A DNA stretch of 64,000 nucleotides from Lachnospiraceae bacterium (GCA_017396555.1 JAFQLS010000008.1:1-64000), one strand, 5' to 3'. Shown: positions 46,332 to 56,082, counted from the stretch's first letter. A program made the numbers and translations. Notes: generated from the sequence alone by a model not told the origin.

Positions 46332-46375
46332 ATCCCCGTAAATCAACAATTTTAGTTGACTTGCGGGGATTACTT
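46332..46375 (+). terminator. Intrinsic terminator between convergent genes
   Basis: ATCCCCG...TCAAC (46332-46347) pairs with GTTGA...CGGGGAT (46355-46370), then TACTTTTT, which runs up to the opposite stop codon at 46377. Confidence 0.75.
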
Positions 46376-46376
46376 T

Positions 46377-48164
46377 TTAAAACTTTATCGCATAATAAAT
46401 TACATATATCCAATTAAGAAGTCCATGTAAAATTGCCCAACCGATTGACTTCCAAGCTGTATATGAGATGACAATTGCAAGTGAAGCACCGAATGAAAGG
46501 AACATTCTAAATGCTGTCCATAGCTTAGGAACAATTATGGATTTAAACTTTTCTTTCTTTAACTGCTGTGGGTCTTTTGCAAAAGAAACCTTTAATACTT
46601 TTGCTTTATAATTTTCACCATATAGATGCATTAAGCAACATGCTCTATGCTGACCGTCAAGCAGGATGTTTGTTTTGCTGACTACTATTATATTATCAGG
46701 ATTATATCCGTTTTCTTTTATGCTATTAATTAATGTATCAAATCTAAGTCTTGTCATATCAGGAAGATTATTAATGTGATGATATTCGCAGTACTCATCA
46801 TACGCCTTTGTATCTCCCTGGAGATATTTGTATGGTGCACATTCTGTAAGAGAATAAATTAGACCATCAAACCATCTTCTTCTGATTTTGTTAAGAGGCA
46901 TCTCAACAATTTCCCAACTCTGAACTCTTCTGTGTTCAAGACCACGATAAAAGAATTCATCATCAAGCGTAAATCTGTCGTCGTATAACATTCTTATTGC
47001 CGATGTCTTACGATAGTCATCTACACCGATACTTCTAATTTTCTGTCTTAATCTGCATACCTTTGTTCCGTAGAACTTATATCCCTGCTCTGTTATGTCA
47101 AGACAAACGACTCTTTCCATTCCGTGAGCAAGTGAAAATGTTCCTCTTGCAGAATCCGCAAAGCTGTCAAGATTCATATTAAGACGTTTAATGTTATTCT
47201 GAAGTTCTGCTCTTACGGCAAAACATGTTCCGGCAATATATTCATAACCATTCTTTGGTCTTTCAATATTAAGCTCGTCCATCCATTTATATAGAAGATT
47301 CTGTTTGTGAGGAGGATCTTCTACAATAAGATTTGAAGAAGCAACTAATCCGTATTCGTTCTTTTCCGAAAGAATCTTAATAGTCTTATGAACATTGAAG
47401 CTTCCGAGAACACCTTCAAAAAGGTATAAGAACCAGTCTCTCTTTTTAAAGAAGTTATTATATATAAATATTTTTTCGCGGGCAGTTCCCTTTGAATGAA
47501 GCTTGAAAATTATATCATATTGTGTTAAGTCGTATGAATTAAGAGCTTCAAGATAAGGACCTACATCAAAGCCTTTGTTTGCACAAGCAAATATCTTTGC
47601 ATCAGGCTTGAATTTCTTTATATCATTCATAACAGATTCATCATACAAACCTTCAGGATATGTTATACATAAATCGAAGTCGTAAGGCTTGAGGTTCTTA
47701 AAATATTCCTTAATTTCCTTCCAACTCTGCATATAGAACAAATGAAGGCAAAGAAGAATCTTTTTATCTTTATTTTTACGAATCGTATTGCAATAAATAA
47801 TTCTACCTAAGTGGCGTCCGATAAATCTTCTAACAGCATGTCTCTTGTACTTGCTGATTTCAAATTTCTGTGCTTCGCCATAGGTACGACCTTCTTTCTT
47901 TCCGAATAATTCATAATGAAGAAGAGGACACATTCCGCTATCTTCTACATCAGAGTACATACTCAGATATTCCTGATTCGAAAAGCTGGTTGAAGGGTTA
48001 AAAGATTTTTGCCAACCTTCGGTAAGGTAATGCTTTTCAGGAGAAATTTTCTTGAAGTCAATATCAAGGTGTTGATTCATATACCATCTTCTATCAAACA
48101 AGCCTGATTTTTTGATGGCTTTAACATTTCGACGCATCTTAATGCTTTCTTTCAAATTGCTCAT
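46377..48164 (-). CDS. RgpF-like rhamnan protein fused to ParB-like domain and membrane tail
   Basis: 595 aa. Residues about 18-97 carry the same lead module as the enzyme at 43342 (EKHYLTEGWQKSFNPS...YLSMYSDV...PLLHYELFGKKEGR). Residues about 135-370 are RgpF-like: CANKGFDVGPYLEALNSYDLTQYDIIFKLHSKGT. Residues about 445-540 resemble the ParB/sulfiredoxin fold: TRLRFDTLINSIKENGYNPDNIIVVSKTNILLDGQHRACCLMHLYG, with DGQHR at 503-507. Two hydrophobic segments end the protein. RgpF homologues start or extend rhamnan chains. It is oriented against its neighbours and has its own promoter. Confidence 0.75.
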   Translation of the reverse strand: MSNLKESIKMRRNVKAIKKSGLFDRRWYMNQHLDIDFKKISPEKHYLTEGWQKSFNPSTSFSNQEYLSMYSDVEDSGMCPLLHYELFGKKEGRTYGEAQKFEISKYKRHAVRRFIGRHLGRIIYCNTIRKNKDKKILLCLHLFYMQSWKEIKEYFKNLKPYDFDLCITYPEGLYDESVMNDIKKFKPDAKIFACANKGFDVGPYLEALNSYDLTQYDIIFKLHSKGTAREKIFIYNNFFKKRDWFLYLFEGVLGSFNVHKTIKILSEKNEYGLVASSNLIVEDPPHKQNLLYKWMDELNIERPKNGYEYIAGTCFAVRAELQNNIKRLNMNLDSFADSARGTFSLAHGMERVVCLDITEQGYKFYGTKVCRLRQKIRSIGVDDYRKTSAIRMLYDDRFTLDDEFFYRGLEHRRVQSWEIVEMPLNKIRRRWFDGLIYSLTECAPYKYLQGDTKAYDEYCEYHHINNLPDMTRLRFDTLINSIKENGYNPDNIIVVSKTNILLDGQHRACCLMHLYGENYKAKVLKVSFAKDPQQLKKEKFKSIIVPKLWTAFRMFLSFGASLAIVISYTAWKSIGWAILHGLLNWIYVIYYAIKF

Positions 48165-48214
48165 AACAATAAGCTACCTCCAAAAATAATTATTAAAAAT
48201 TTACATACAATTTC

Positions 48215-48244
48215 ATAATAACATTAACAATATACATTAGGCAA
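48215..48244 (-). promoter_or_regulatory. Possible promoter of the RgpF-ParB-like gene
   Basis: Minus strand: TTGCCT (48244-48239), 18 bases, TATTAT (48220-48215). GGAGG lies just before the ATG at 48164. Confidence 0.4.
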
Positions 48245-48291
48245 GAGAATTTTGAATTAACTTCACCGAAGAGGTAAAGAATCTTCTATAC

Positions 48292-48320
48292 TTTACAATA
48301 TTGGTAAGTTATGTTATTAT
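48292..48320 (+). promoter_or_regulatory. Promoter of the ABC exporter unit
   Basis: TTTACA, 17 bases, TATTAT, 41 bases before the permease ATG. Confidence 0.55.
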
Positions 48321-48360
48321 GCAAACGTATCCAGAAAATATATAGATTGGAGATAATATA

Positions 48361-49137
48361 ATGAAGCATTCTATTGAGAATTTCCTTAAGTACAGATTTT
48401 TGCTTATGGAGCTTGTTAAGAAAGGTGTTAAATTAAAGTATAGACGTTCATACCTTGGTATTATATGGACATTATTAGAGCCGTTGCTCACAATGATAGT
48501 TCTTACGGTTGTATTTGGAACTCTATTTGGAAATACTGATAAGTCATTTCCTGTATATATTTTAACGGGAAGATTGTTGTATTCGTTCTTTTCACAGGCA
48601 ACGAGTGGTGCGCTTAAGTCAATACAGAGTAATGCAGCTATGATAAAGAAGGTATATGTTCCAAAATACCTCTATCCGCTTGCAAATGTATTATTTAACT
48701 TTGTTATTTTCTTATTATCATTAATAGTGCTTATTGCGGTTTCATTAGTTCTTGGTGTATATCCTACATGGAGTACATTATTGCTTATAATTCCACTGAT
48801 AACTATATTGTTATTCTCATTTGGCGTGGGTATGATTTTGGCAACGGTAGGTGTATATTTCAGGGATATGGAGTATTTATGGAGCGTTGCGTTAATGCTA
48901 GTAATGTATTCGTGTGCAATTTTCTATTATCCGGATGTTATTCTTAATAGTAAATTTGCATGGATTCTCAAGTTTAATCCTTTATATAGAATAATAGAGT
49001 GCTTCAGAGCAACTATTTTTGGAACTGCAATTAACGTAAAGGGAATGGTATATGCATTCGGATTTAGTGTGGTTACAATAATTATTGGTTTGATTTTATT
49101 CAAGAAAAAGCAAGATAATTTTATTCTTCATATATAG
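48361..49137 (+). CDS. Polysaccharide ABC exporter permease (Wzm/TagG-like)
   Basis: 258 aa, six membrane segments, ABC-2 type. KYRFLLMELVKKGVKLKYRRSYLGIIWTLLEPLLTMIVLTVVFGTLF is the Wzm/TagG/RgpC N-terminus. It exports undecaprenyl-linked glycan made in the cytoplasm. Followed after 13 bases by its ATPase. Confidence 0.92.
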   Translation: MKHSIENFLKYRFLLMELVKKGVKLKYRRSYLGIIWTLLEPLLTMIVLTVVFGTLFGNTDKSFPVYILTGRLLYSFFSQATSGALKSIQSNAAMIKKVYVPKYLYPLANVLFNFVIFLLSLIVLIAVSLVLGVYPTWSTLLLIIPLITILLFSFGVGMILATVGVYFRDMEYLWSVALMLVMYSCAIFYYPDVILNSKFAWILKFNPLYRIIECFRATIFGTAINVKGMVYAFGFSVVTIIIGLILFKKKQDNFILHI

Positions 49138-49150
49138 AATGGAGGACATT

Positions 49151-49888
49151 ATGGGAAAAGAAGTATTGCGTGTTGAAAACGTAAGTATGAGATTTAATCT
49201 TAGTAAGGAAAAAATTGATTCCATAAAAGAATATGTAATTAAGTTCATAAAGGGTCAGATTAAGTATCAGGAATTCTGGGCACTGAAAAATATTAATTTT
49301 ACATTGGAAAAGGGTGACAGAATAGGAATACTTGGACTTAATGGTGCGGGTAAAAGTACTCTTCTTAAGGTTATAGCAGGTGTATACAAGCCTTCAGAGG
49401 GTTCTGTTACAAGAGAAGGAGTGGTTGCACCACTTCTTGAACTGGGTGCAGGTTTTGATCAGCAGTATACGGGAGCAGAGAATATTTACCTCTATGGTTC
49501 GGTGCTCGGATATTCAAAGAAATTCATTGATGAGAAGTTTGATGAAATTGTTGAGTTTTCGGAGTTGAAGGAATTTATAGATGTACCTATTAAGAATTAT
49601 TCGTCAGGTATGAAGGCAAGACTTGGTTTTTCGATTGTAAGTCTTATATCACCAGACATACTTATCCTTGATGAGGTGTTGGCGGTTGGTGATGCAAGAT
49701 TCAGGAAAAAAAGTGAAGCAAAGGTAATGAGCATGTTTGATGCAGGAACAACAGTATTGTTTGTTTCACATTCTCTTGCACAGGTTAAGAGACTTTGTAA
49801 CAAGGCGATGATACTTGAGCATGGTGAAATAAAAGCAATTGGCGACATTGATGAAATCGCTAAGATTTATGAGACGATGATAGAGTAG
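49151..49888 (+). CDS. Polysaccharide ABC exporter ATPase (Wzt/TagH-like)
   Basis: 245 aa from the ATG at 49151, with GGAGG 5 bases upstream. Walker A GLNGAGKST, signature YSSGMKARLGFS, Walker B ILILDEVLAVGD and switch His in VSHSL. The N-terminal insert DSIKEYVIKFIKGQIKYQEFWALKN is typical of wall-polymer exporters. It lacks the C-terminal carbohydrate-binding domain of some Wzt proteins, so it probably does not read a chain-end cap. Confidence 0.92.
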   Translation: MGKEVLRVENVSMRFNLSKEKIDSIKEYVIKFIKGQIKYQEFWALKNINFTLEKGDRIGILGLNGAGKSTLLKVIAGVYKPSEGSVTREGVVAPLLELGAGFDQQYTGAENIYLYGSVLGYSKKFIDEKFDEIVEFSELKEFIDVPIKNYSSGMKARLGFSIVSLISPDILILDEVLAVGDARFRKKSEAKVMSMFDAGTTVLFVSHSLAQVKRLCNKAMILEHGEIKAIGDIDEIAKIYETMIE

Positions 49889-49890
49889 AT

Positions 49891-51459
49891 ATGAATAATA
49901 AGATATTGGGAATATGCATTCTAAAAAATGCAGAGGAAAAAACTGAAAAAAATACCGAGTACATTTTAGCTGAGCTTGAGAAGCTTTGTGATAAGGTAAA
50001 ATTAGTTGAGGCTTCGCAGTATACAGATATTGCTGATGCAGTGATGTACACGGAATGGGAAGAATATGAGTATGTATTATTCGTTGATACAGAAGGCTTT
50101 GGTCCTGTCAGAAGCTTTGAACAGGTGCTTTTAAATGTGATAGATAATGGTGCTGCATTTTATCAGATACCTCATCTTATATGGGTTAATTCCAAGGCGG
50201 AGCTTTCGAATATGAAGGAATGTTCAGACGAAATATATAATTTGTATGAGGATGTAGCATTTAATAATTTTGCCTTTTTACCTAAGAAGGCATTTATTAA
50301 TGAAAAGTCGGATACACTTATTCATAACAATGGTTCAGACTTGAGGAAATGTATGGATTATTTGCAAAACGAATCAGACTATGATGTGAGCATTATTTAT
50401 GACTATCTGATAAGGCATTGTAATCTTGATGATATTAAGGAAAGTCTAAATCTAAACTTTATTTTACCGGAGCTGTATAAGCCTGTCTGCGACTATGGTA
50501 ATAAGAAGATCGCGGTAGTATCACATATGTATTACGAAGATTTGTTTGAGTATGATTTAAGATATTTAAGGAATCTTCCTAAAAATGCAGATTTATATCT
50601 TACAACTGAATCACAGGAGAAAAAAGCAAAACTAGAAGAAATGTTTGAGCCTGTATTTGGTGATAGATTAAAGGTTATAATTGTAGAGAAAAGAGGAAGA
50701 GAGTTGTCGGCATTATTGATTAGCTGCAAGGATATTCCCAAGAATTATGACTATTTTTGTTTTATTCATGATAAGAAATCTTCTCAGGCTGGATTTGCTA
50801 CAGTGGGCGCGGCATTTAGGGATTTGTTGTGGGAAAATATGCTGTATAATGAGAATTATATTGGTCATATTATAGATACGTTTGAAAAGAATCCATGGGT
50901 AGGTATGCTTGTACCACCGAATGTGTGCCATGGAACTTATTTTGGAACTAGTGCTGATTATTGGACTATTTGCTATAAAAAGGCAAAGAATATTGCAAAA
51001 AGACTTAAGCTTAATGCTGATATAGACAGGGATAAGCCACCGATTGCTATTGGTTCGGTATTCTGGTGCAAGTCGGATGCAATAGAGCCACTTATGAAGG
51101 AGCAGTGGTCTTACGAAGATTTTCCGGAGGAGCCTTTGCCGGATGATGGCAGCTTTAGCCATGCACTTGAGAGAATTTTTCCTTATGTTGCACAGTCACA
51201 GGGTTATTTATCCGGAATTGTAATGACTACAGAGTGTGCCAGAACAGAGGTATCAAATTACAGATATATGACAACAGGAATGATTAAGTCACTTATCGGA
51301 CTTCCGATTGTAAAGATGACTACATATGAGGAAATGTCTGATACAGTTAAAGAGGTTTCAAGACTGATAAATGAAGGTGAGTTTGATGTGGGGCTTAAAC
51401 GCACGGTTAAGAATTTTATTAACAAGCGTACACCACTAAATATAGGAGGTAGGAAATAA
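49891..51459 (+). CDS. RgpF-family rhamnan synthesis protein
   Basis: 522 aa. The N-terminal 200 residues are divergent (LGICILKNAEEKTEKNTEYILAELEK). The C-terminal RgpF domain has KKIAVVSHMYYEDLFEYDLRYLRNLPKNADLYLTTES, YDYFCFIHDKKSSQ, PWVGMLVPPNVCHG and IAIGSVFWCKSDAIEPL. Family members act in rhamnose-polymer assembly. It starts 3 bases after the ATPase gene and its stop overlaps the rmlD start by one base. Confidence 0.85.
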   Translation: MNNKILGICILKNAEEKTEKNTEYILAELEKLCDKVKLVEASQYTDIADAVMYTEWEEYEYVLFVDTEGFGPVRSFEQVLLNVIDNGAAFYQIPHLIWVNSKAELSNMKECSDEIYNLYEDVAFNNFAFLPKKAFINEKSDTLIHNNGSDLRKCMDYLQNESDYDVSIIYDYLIRHCNLDDIKESLNLNFILPELYKPVCDYGNKKIAVVSHMYYEDLFEYDLRYLRNLPKNADLYLTTESQEKKAKLEEMFEPVFGDRLKVIIVEKRGRELSALLISCKDIPKNYDYFCFIHDKKSSQAGFATVGAAFRDLLWENMLYNENYIGHIIDTFEKNPWVGMLVPPNVCHGTYFGTSADYWTICYKKAKNIAKRLKLNADIDRDKPPIAIGSVFWCKSDAIEPLMKEQWSYEDFPEEPLPDDGSFSHALERIFPYVAQSQGYLSGIVMTTECARTEVSNYRYMTTGMIKSLIGLPIVKMTTYEEMSDTVKEVSRLINEGEFDVGLKRTVKNFINKRTPLNIGGRK

Positions 51460-52313
51460 TGATAAAATTATTTATTACAGGCTGTAACGGACAGCTTGGA
51501 AGAGAGATTAACAAGAAGTATGCAGGAAGAGATGACATTGAGTTAATCAATACAGATGTTGCTGAACTTGATATTACAAATGTGGATGCAGTTGTTAAGA
51601 TGATTGAAGAAGTTAAGCCTTATGCAATTATTAACTGTGCAGCGCATACAGCAGTTGATAAGTGTGAGGATGATGTGGATAATGCGTATAAGATAAATGC
51701 AATTGGACCAAGAAATCTTAGCATAGCAGCTAACAAGGTGGGGGCTAAGATGGTACACATTTCAACAGACTATGTATTTGAAGGAAATGGAACTAAGCCA
51801 TATACAGAGTTTGATGAAACTAATCCACAGGGTATGTATGGAAGAACAAAGCTTGAAGGCGAGAAGTTTGTTGAGAAATTTGCAGATAAATATTTTATAA
51901 TAAGAACAGCATGGCTTTATGGTGATGGTAAGAATTTTGTTAAGACTATGCTTAGATTATCAGAGACAAATGACGAAGTAAGAGTTGTTGGTGATCAGAT
52001 TGGTTCACCTACAAGTACTGCAGTTCTTGCAGATATTATTGATAATCTTATCTGGACAGATAATTACGGATTGTTCCATGGAACATGCGAAGGTGTATGT
52101 AGCTGGGCAGATTTTACTGAAGAGATATTCAGACTTGCGGGAAAGACAACAAAGGTTAATCATATAACAACAGCAGAGTATCCAACGCCTGCTAAGAGAC
52201 CTGCATATTCAGTTCTTGATAATTATATGCTTAAGATTACTACAGGTTATGTTGCGGCTGACTGGAAGGATGCTATTGCAGTATATATGAAAGAATTATT
52301 AGAAAATAATTAG
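51459..52313 (+). CDS. rmlD: dTDP-4-dehydrorhamnose reductase
   Basis: 284 aa, short-chain reductase fold: FITGCNGQLGREINKKY, NCAAHTAVDKCEDD, HISTDYVFEGNG and the catalytic Tyr/Lys in YGRTKLEGEKF. Last step of dTDP-L-rhamnose synthesis. Together with the next three genes the pathway is complete. Confidence 0.95.
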   Translation: MIKLFITGCNGQLGREINKKYAGRDDIELINTDVAELDITNVDAVVKMIEEVKPYAIINCAAHTAVDKCEDDVDNAYKINAIGPRNLSIAANKVGAKMVHISTDYVFEGNGTKPYTEFDETNPQGMYGRTKLEGEKFVEKFADKYFIIRTAWLYGDGKNFVKTMLRLSETNDEVRVVGDQIGSPTSTAVLADIIDNLIWTDNYGLFHGTCEGVCSWADFTEEIFRLAGKTTKVNHITTAEYPTPAKRPAYSVLDNYMLKITTGYVAADWKDAIAVYMKELLENN

Positions 52314-52320
52314 AAACAAT

Positions 52321-52349
52321 TTGACATATTATACTATTTTGACTATGAT
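52321..52349 (+). promoter_or_regulatory. Promoter of rmlB-A-C
   Basis: Perfect TTGACA, 17 bases, TATGAT, 38 bases before the rmlB ATG. It gives rmlBAC a start independent of the exporter unit. Confidence 0.65.
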
Positions 52350-52387
52350 ACAAGTATGTACAATATTTAATATTTTTGGAGGTAATA

Positions 52388-53467
52388 ATGAGAACTTATT
52401 TAGTAACAGGCGGTGCCGGATTTATCGGTTCTAACTACATTCATTACATGTTTAAGAAATATGACAACGAGATTAGAATTATCAATGTTGACTGCTTAAC
52501 ATATGCAGGTAACCTTGAGAATCTTAAAGAAGTAGAAGATAGAGACAATTATACATTTGTAAAGGCTGACATTTGTGATAAAGATGCAATTGCTAAGATA
52601 TTTGCAGAAAATGATATTGACAGAGTAGTTCATTTTGCAGCAGAGAGTCACGTTGACAGAAGTATTCGTAATCCTGAAGTATTTGTTCAGACTAATGTAC
52701 TTGGTACAGCAGTTATGCTTAACTGTGCTAAGAATGCTTGGGAATTACCAGATGGAACATTTAAGGAAGGTAAGAAGTTCCTTCATGTATCAACAGATGA
52801 GGTATATGGTTCTCTTCCGGATGATGAGAATGCATTTTTCTATGAGACATCACCAATCGATCCTCATAGCCCATATTCAGCAAGTAAGGCTTCATCTGAT
52901 ATGTTAGTTAAGGCTTATATTGATACTTATAAGTTCCCTGCTAATATTACTAACTGCAGTAACAACTATGGTCCTTACCAGTTCCCAGAGAAGCTTATTC
53001 CACTTATCATTAACAATGCACTTCAGGGCAAGAAGCTTCCGGTATATGGTGATGGAAAGAATGTAAGAGACTGGTTATATGTTGAAGACCATGCTAAGGC
53101 TATTGATATGGTTCAGGAATATGGTAAGCTTGGTGAAAGATACAATGTTGGTGGACATAATGAGAAACAGAACATTGAAATCATTACAATCATTCTTGAG
53201 ACACTTCAGGAAATGCTTCCAGAGGGAGATCCAAGAAAGGAACTTGTAAGCAAGGATCTTATTACTTATGTTGAAGATAGAAAGGGTCACGATAGAAGAT
53301 ATGCTATCGCTCCTGATAAGATTAAGGAAGAGATTGGCTGGTATCCGGAGACAATGTTCAAGGATGGTATTAAGCTTACAATTAAGTGGTTCTTTGAAAA
53401 TGAAGATTGGATGAAGAATGTAACAAGTGGTGACTATCAGAAATACTATGCTGATATGTACAAATAA
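52388..53467 (+). CDS. rmlB: dTDP-glucose 4,6-dehydratase
   Basis: 359 aa from the ATG at 52388 (GGAGG upstream; the TTG at 52376 is not a likely start). YLVTGGAGFIGSNYIHYMF, HFAAESHVDRSIRNPE, STDEVYGSL and SPYSASKASSDMLV (Tyr-x3-Lys) identify RmlB. It converts dTDP-glucose to the 4-keto-6-deoxy sugar. Confidence 0.95.
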   Translation: MRTYLVTGGAGFIGSNYIHYMFKKYDNEIRIINVDCLTYAGNLENLKEVEDRDNYTFVKADICDKDAIAKIFAENDIDRVVHFAAESHVDRSIRNPEVFVQTNVLGTAVMLNCAKNAWELPDGTFKEGKKFLHVSTDEVYGSLPDDENAFFYETSPIDPHSPYSASKASSDMLVKAYIDTYKFPANITNCSNNYGPYQFPEKLIPLIINNALQGKKLPVYGDGKNVRDWLYVEDHAKAIDMVQEYGKLGERYNVGGHNEKQNIEIITIILETLQEMLPEGDPRKELVSKDLITYVEDRKGHDRRYAIAPDKIKEEIGWYPETMFKDGIKLTIKWFFENEDWMKNVTSGDYQKYYADMYK

Positions 53468-53487
53468 TTATTTACAAGTAAATTATA

Positions 53488-53518
53488 ATGGGAACATGTT
53501 AGATATACGTGTTCCCAT
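53488..53518 (+). other. Hairpin in the rmlB-rmlA gap
   Basis: 11-bp stem ATGGGAACATG/CGTGTTCCCAT with a 9-base loop and no T run. It may stabilise or partly attenuate the transcript rather than terminate it. Confidence 0.5.
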
Positions 53519-53558
53519 TCGGTGTGTTAAAAAATAAGTTTATTCTGGAGGTCAAATT

Positions 53559-54428
53559 ATGAAAGGTATTATTTTAGCAGGCGGTTCAGGAACTCGTCTT
53601 TACCCATTAACAAAGGCTGTATCTAAACAGATTATGCCTGTATATGACAAACCAATGATTTATTATCCACTGTCAACACTTATGTTGGCTGGAATCAACG
53701 AGGTATTGATTATTTCTACACCAAGAGATCTACCGGTGTTTAAGGAATTACTTGGTTCAGGTGAGCAGCTTGGTATGAGATTTGAATATGCCATTCAGGA
53801 ACAACCAAGAGGACTTGCCGATGCGTTTATTATTGGTGCTGATTTTATCGGTGATGATAGTGTTGCACTTGTACTTGGAGATAACATTTTCTATGGTCAG
53901 AGTTTCTCAAAGGTATTAAGAAGTGCTGCTAGCAGAGAAAAGGGAGCAACAATATTTGGATACTATGTAAAGGATCCAAGAGAATATGGTGTTGTTGAAT
54001 TTGATGAAAATGGTAAGGCTTTATCAATTGAAGAAAAGCCTGAGAATCCAAAGTCGAACTACGCAGTTCCGGGACTTTACTTCTACGATAATGATGTAGT
54101 TGAGATTGCTAAAAATGTTAAGCCTTCAGCTAGAGGAGAAATCGAAATCACATCTATTAATAACGAATACCTCAACAGAGGAACACTTATGGTTGAGACT
54201 CTTGGTAGAGGATTTGCATGGCTTGATACAGGTAACCACGATATGCTACTTGATGCGGCAGATTTCGTGGCTGCATTCCAGAAGAGACAGGGATTATATA
54301 TTTCATGTATCGAAGAAATTGCTTATAAGAGAGGTTTCATAGACAGAGAGCAGTTGCTTAAGCTTGCAGAGCCACTTATGAAGACTGCGTATGGACAGTA
54401 TTTGGTAGATGTAGCAAACGGACTATAA
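53559..54428 (+). CDS. rmlA: Glucose-1-phosphate thymidylyltransferase
   Basis: 289 aa. [36 protein letters not shown] is the nucleotidyltransferase signature of Rml[11 protein letters not shown] and [12 protein letters not shown] are further family motifs. It makes dTDP-glucose from dTTP and glucose-1-phosphate. GGAGG lies 9 bases before the ATG. Confidence 0.96.
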   Translation: MKGIILAGGSGTRLYPLTKAVSKQIMPVYDKPMIYYPLSTLMLAGINEVLIISTPRDLPVFKELLGSGEQLGMRFEYAIQEQPRGLADAFIIGADFIGDDSVALVLGDNIFYGQSFSKVLRSAASREKGATIFGYYVKDPREYGVVEFDENGKALSIEEKPENPKSNYAVPGLYFYDNDVVEIAKNVKPSARGEIEITSINNEYLNRGTLMVETLGRGFAWLDTGNHDMLLDAADFVAAFQKRQGLYISCIEEIAYKRGFIDREQLLKLAEPLMKTAYGQYLVDVANGL

Positions 54429-54470
54429 AATTATTGATTTCGAAAAAAGAAAGAAAAAAGGAGATTTGAT

Positions 54471-55034
54471 ATGGGTAAGATTACAGTTGAAACCTGTGAT
54501 ATTGAAGGATTAAAGGTTATTACACCAACAGTGTTTGGTGATGAAAGAGGATATTTTATGGAGACCTATAATTACAACGATTATAAGGCTGCAGGTATTG
54601 ATATGGAGTTTGTTCAGGATAACCAGTCAAGCTCTAAAAAAGGAGTTCTTAGAGGACTTCATTTCCAGATTAATTTTCCACAGGACAAGCTTGTTAGAGT
54701 TGTAAGCGGAGAAGTGTTTGATGTGGCTGTTGATCTCAGAGAAGGCTCGGAGACATTTGGACAGTGGTATGGAGTTGTATTATCAGCAGAGAACAAAAAA
54801 CAGTTTTTTATTCCTAAAAACTTTGCACATGGATTTGTAGTTTTATCAGAGTCAGCAGAATTTGCATATAAATGTACAGATTTTTATCATCCAAATGATG
54901 AAGGTGGGCTTGCTTGGAATGACCCTGAAATCGGTATTGAGTGGCCTATACCAGAGGACATGGAGCTTACTATTTCTGAGAAGGATCAGAATTGGGGCGG
55001 CATAGCGGAATTTGTAGCAAATAAGAAAAAATAA
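54471..55034 (+). CDS. rmlC: dTDP-4-dehydrorhamnose 3,5-epimerase
   Basis: 187 aa, cupin fold. VFGDERGYFMETYNY, NQSSSKKGVLRGLHFQ and FFIPKNFAHGFVVLSE carry the conserved residues (the catalytic His in LRGLHFQ). Third enzyme of the dTDP-rhamnose route. Confidence 0.95.
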   Translation: MGKITVETCDIEGLKVITPTVFGDERGYFMETYNYNDYKAAGIDMEFVQDNQSSSKKGVLRGLHFQINFPQDKLVRVVSGEVFDVAVDLREGSETFGQWYGVVLSAENKKQFFIPKNFAHGFVVLSESAEFAYKCTDFYHPNDEGGLAWNDPEIGIEWPIPEDMELTISEKDQNWGGIAEFVANKKK

Positions 55035-55057
55035 GCTTTGGAGATAGTGTGAAATAA

Positions 55058-56044
55058 ATGGAACAGGTTACAGTTATTATACCTAATTACAATGGAATAA
55101 AATTTCTTGAAGCATGCCTAAGTTCACTTAGTAAGCAGAATTATACGGATTTTAAGACGGTGGTAATTGATAATGCGTCAGAGGATGGTAGCCAGGAATA
55201 TATTAGAGAAAATTATCCTGACGTTGAGATTGTTCAGATGGATAAGAATTATGGTTTTACAGGTGCTGTAAATGAAGGAATCAAGAGGACAAAGACACCA
55301 TATCTTATACTGCTTAACAATGATACAGAGGTTGAACCGGATTTTGTTGAAGAATTATATAAAGCTATCGAGAAAAGTGACGATATATTTTCTGTAAGCA
55401 GTAAAATGATAAATTATCACAATAGAGAAGATATTGATGATGCAGGAGATTTGTATACTGTTGTTGGATGGCAGGCACAAAGAGGAACAGGGCTTGATGT
55501 CGAGGATTATGACAAGGACTGTGAGGTATTTACAGCATGTGCAGGTGCGGCAATATACAGAAGAGATGCATTTGACATAATAGGCTTTTTTGATGATATG
55601 CACTTTGCTTATCTTGAGGATATTGATATCGGATACAGAGCAAGAATATTTGGATATAAGAATATGTATTGTTCGAAGGCGGTTGTTTATCACATTGGAA
55701 GCGCAACAAGCGGGACAGGATATTCGGACTTTAAGGTTAAGCTATCTTCAAGAAATAACATTTATCTAATTGTTAAGAATATGCCGGTACTTCAGCAAGG
55801 AATTAATTTCTTCCCTATTCTTGCAGGACATATTGTTAAATACAGACATTTTAAAAAGATAGGATTTGACAAAGCGTATTTGGAAGGGATTAAGGAAGGT
55901 ATTCTTACTTCGTATAAATGCAAGAAGGTCGAATACGATAAAAATAATTTGTTAAATTATGTAAATATTGAATTACAGTTGATTAAAAATACCTTTATAT
56001 ATGTCAGAGAACATATGTTATTAAAAGAAAAGAAAAATTTTTAA
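55058..56044 (+). CDS. GT2 glycosyltransferase, rhamnosyltransferase-like
   Basis: 328 aa. VTVIIPNYNGIKFLEACLSSLSKQNYTDFKTVVIDNASEDGS and LLNNDTEVEP (metal-binding motif), then YLEDIDIGYRARIFGYKNMY, follow the WbbL/RgpB type of GT2. Placed directly after the rhamnose genes, it probably transfers rhamnose. The ribosome site GGAG is 14 bases from the ATG, farther than usual. Confidence 0.85.
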   Translation: MEQVTVIIPNYNGIKFLEACLSSLSKQNYTDFKTVVIDNASEDGSQEYIRENYPDVEIVQMDKNYGFTGAVNEGIKRTKTPYLILLNNDTEVEPDFVEELYKAIEKSDDIFSVSSKMINYHNREDIDDAGDLYTVVGWQAQRGTGLDVEDYDKDCEVFTACAGAAIYRRDAFDIIGFFDDMHFAYLEDIDIGYRARIFGYKNMYCSKAVVYHIGSATSGTGYSDFKVKLSSRNNIYLIVKNMPVLQQGINFFPILAGHIVKYRHFKKIGFDKAYLEGIKEGILTSYKCKKVEYDKNNLLNYVNIELQLIKNTFIYVREHMLLKEKKNF

Positions 56045-56052
56045 ATTAGGTA

Positions 56053-56082
56053 TTGAAATCAGCTTATGAAATATAGTACAAT
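56053..56082 (+). promoter_or_regulatory. Promoter of the 54-aa gene
   Basis: TTGAAA, 18 bases, TACAAT, 59 bases before the ATG at 56142. Confidence 0.5.
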
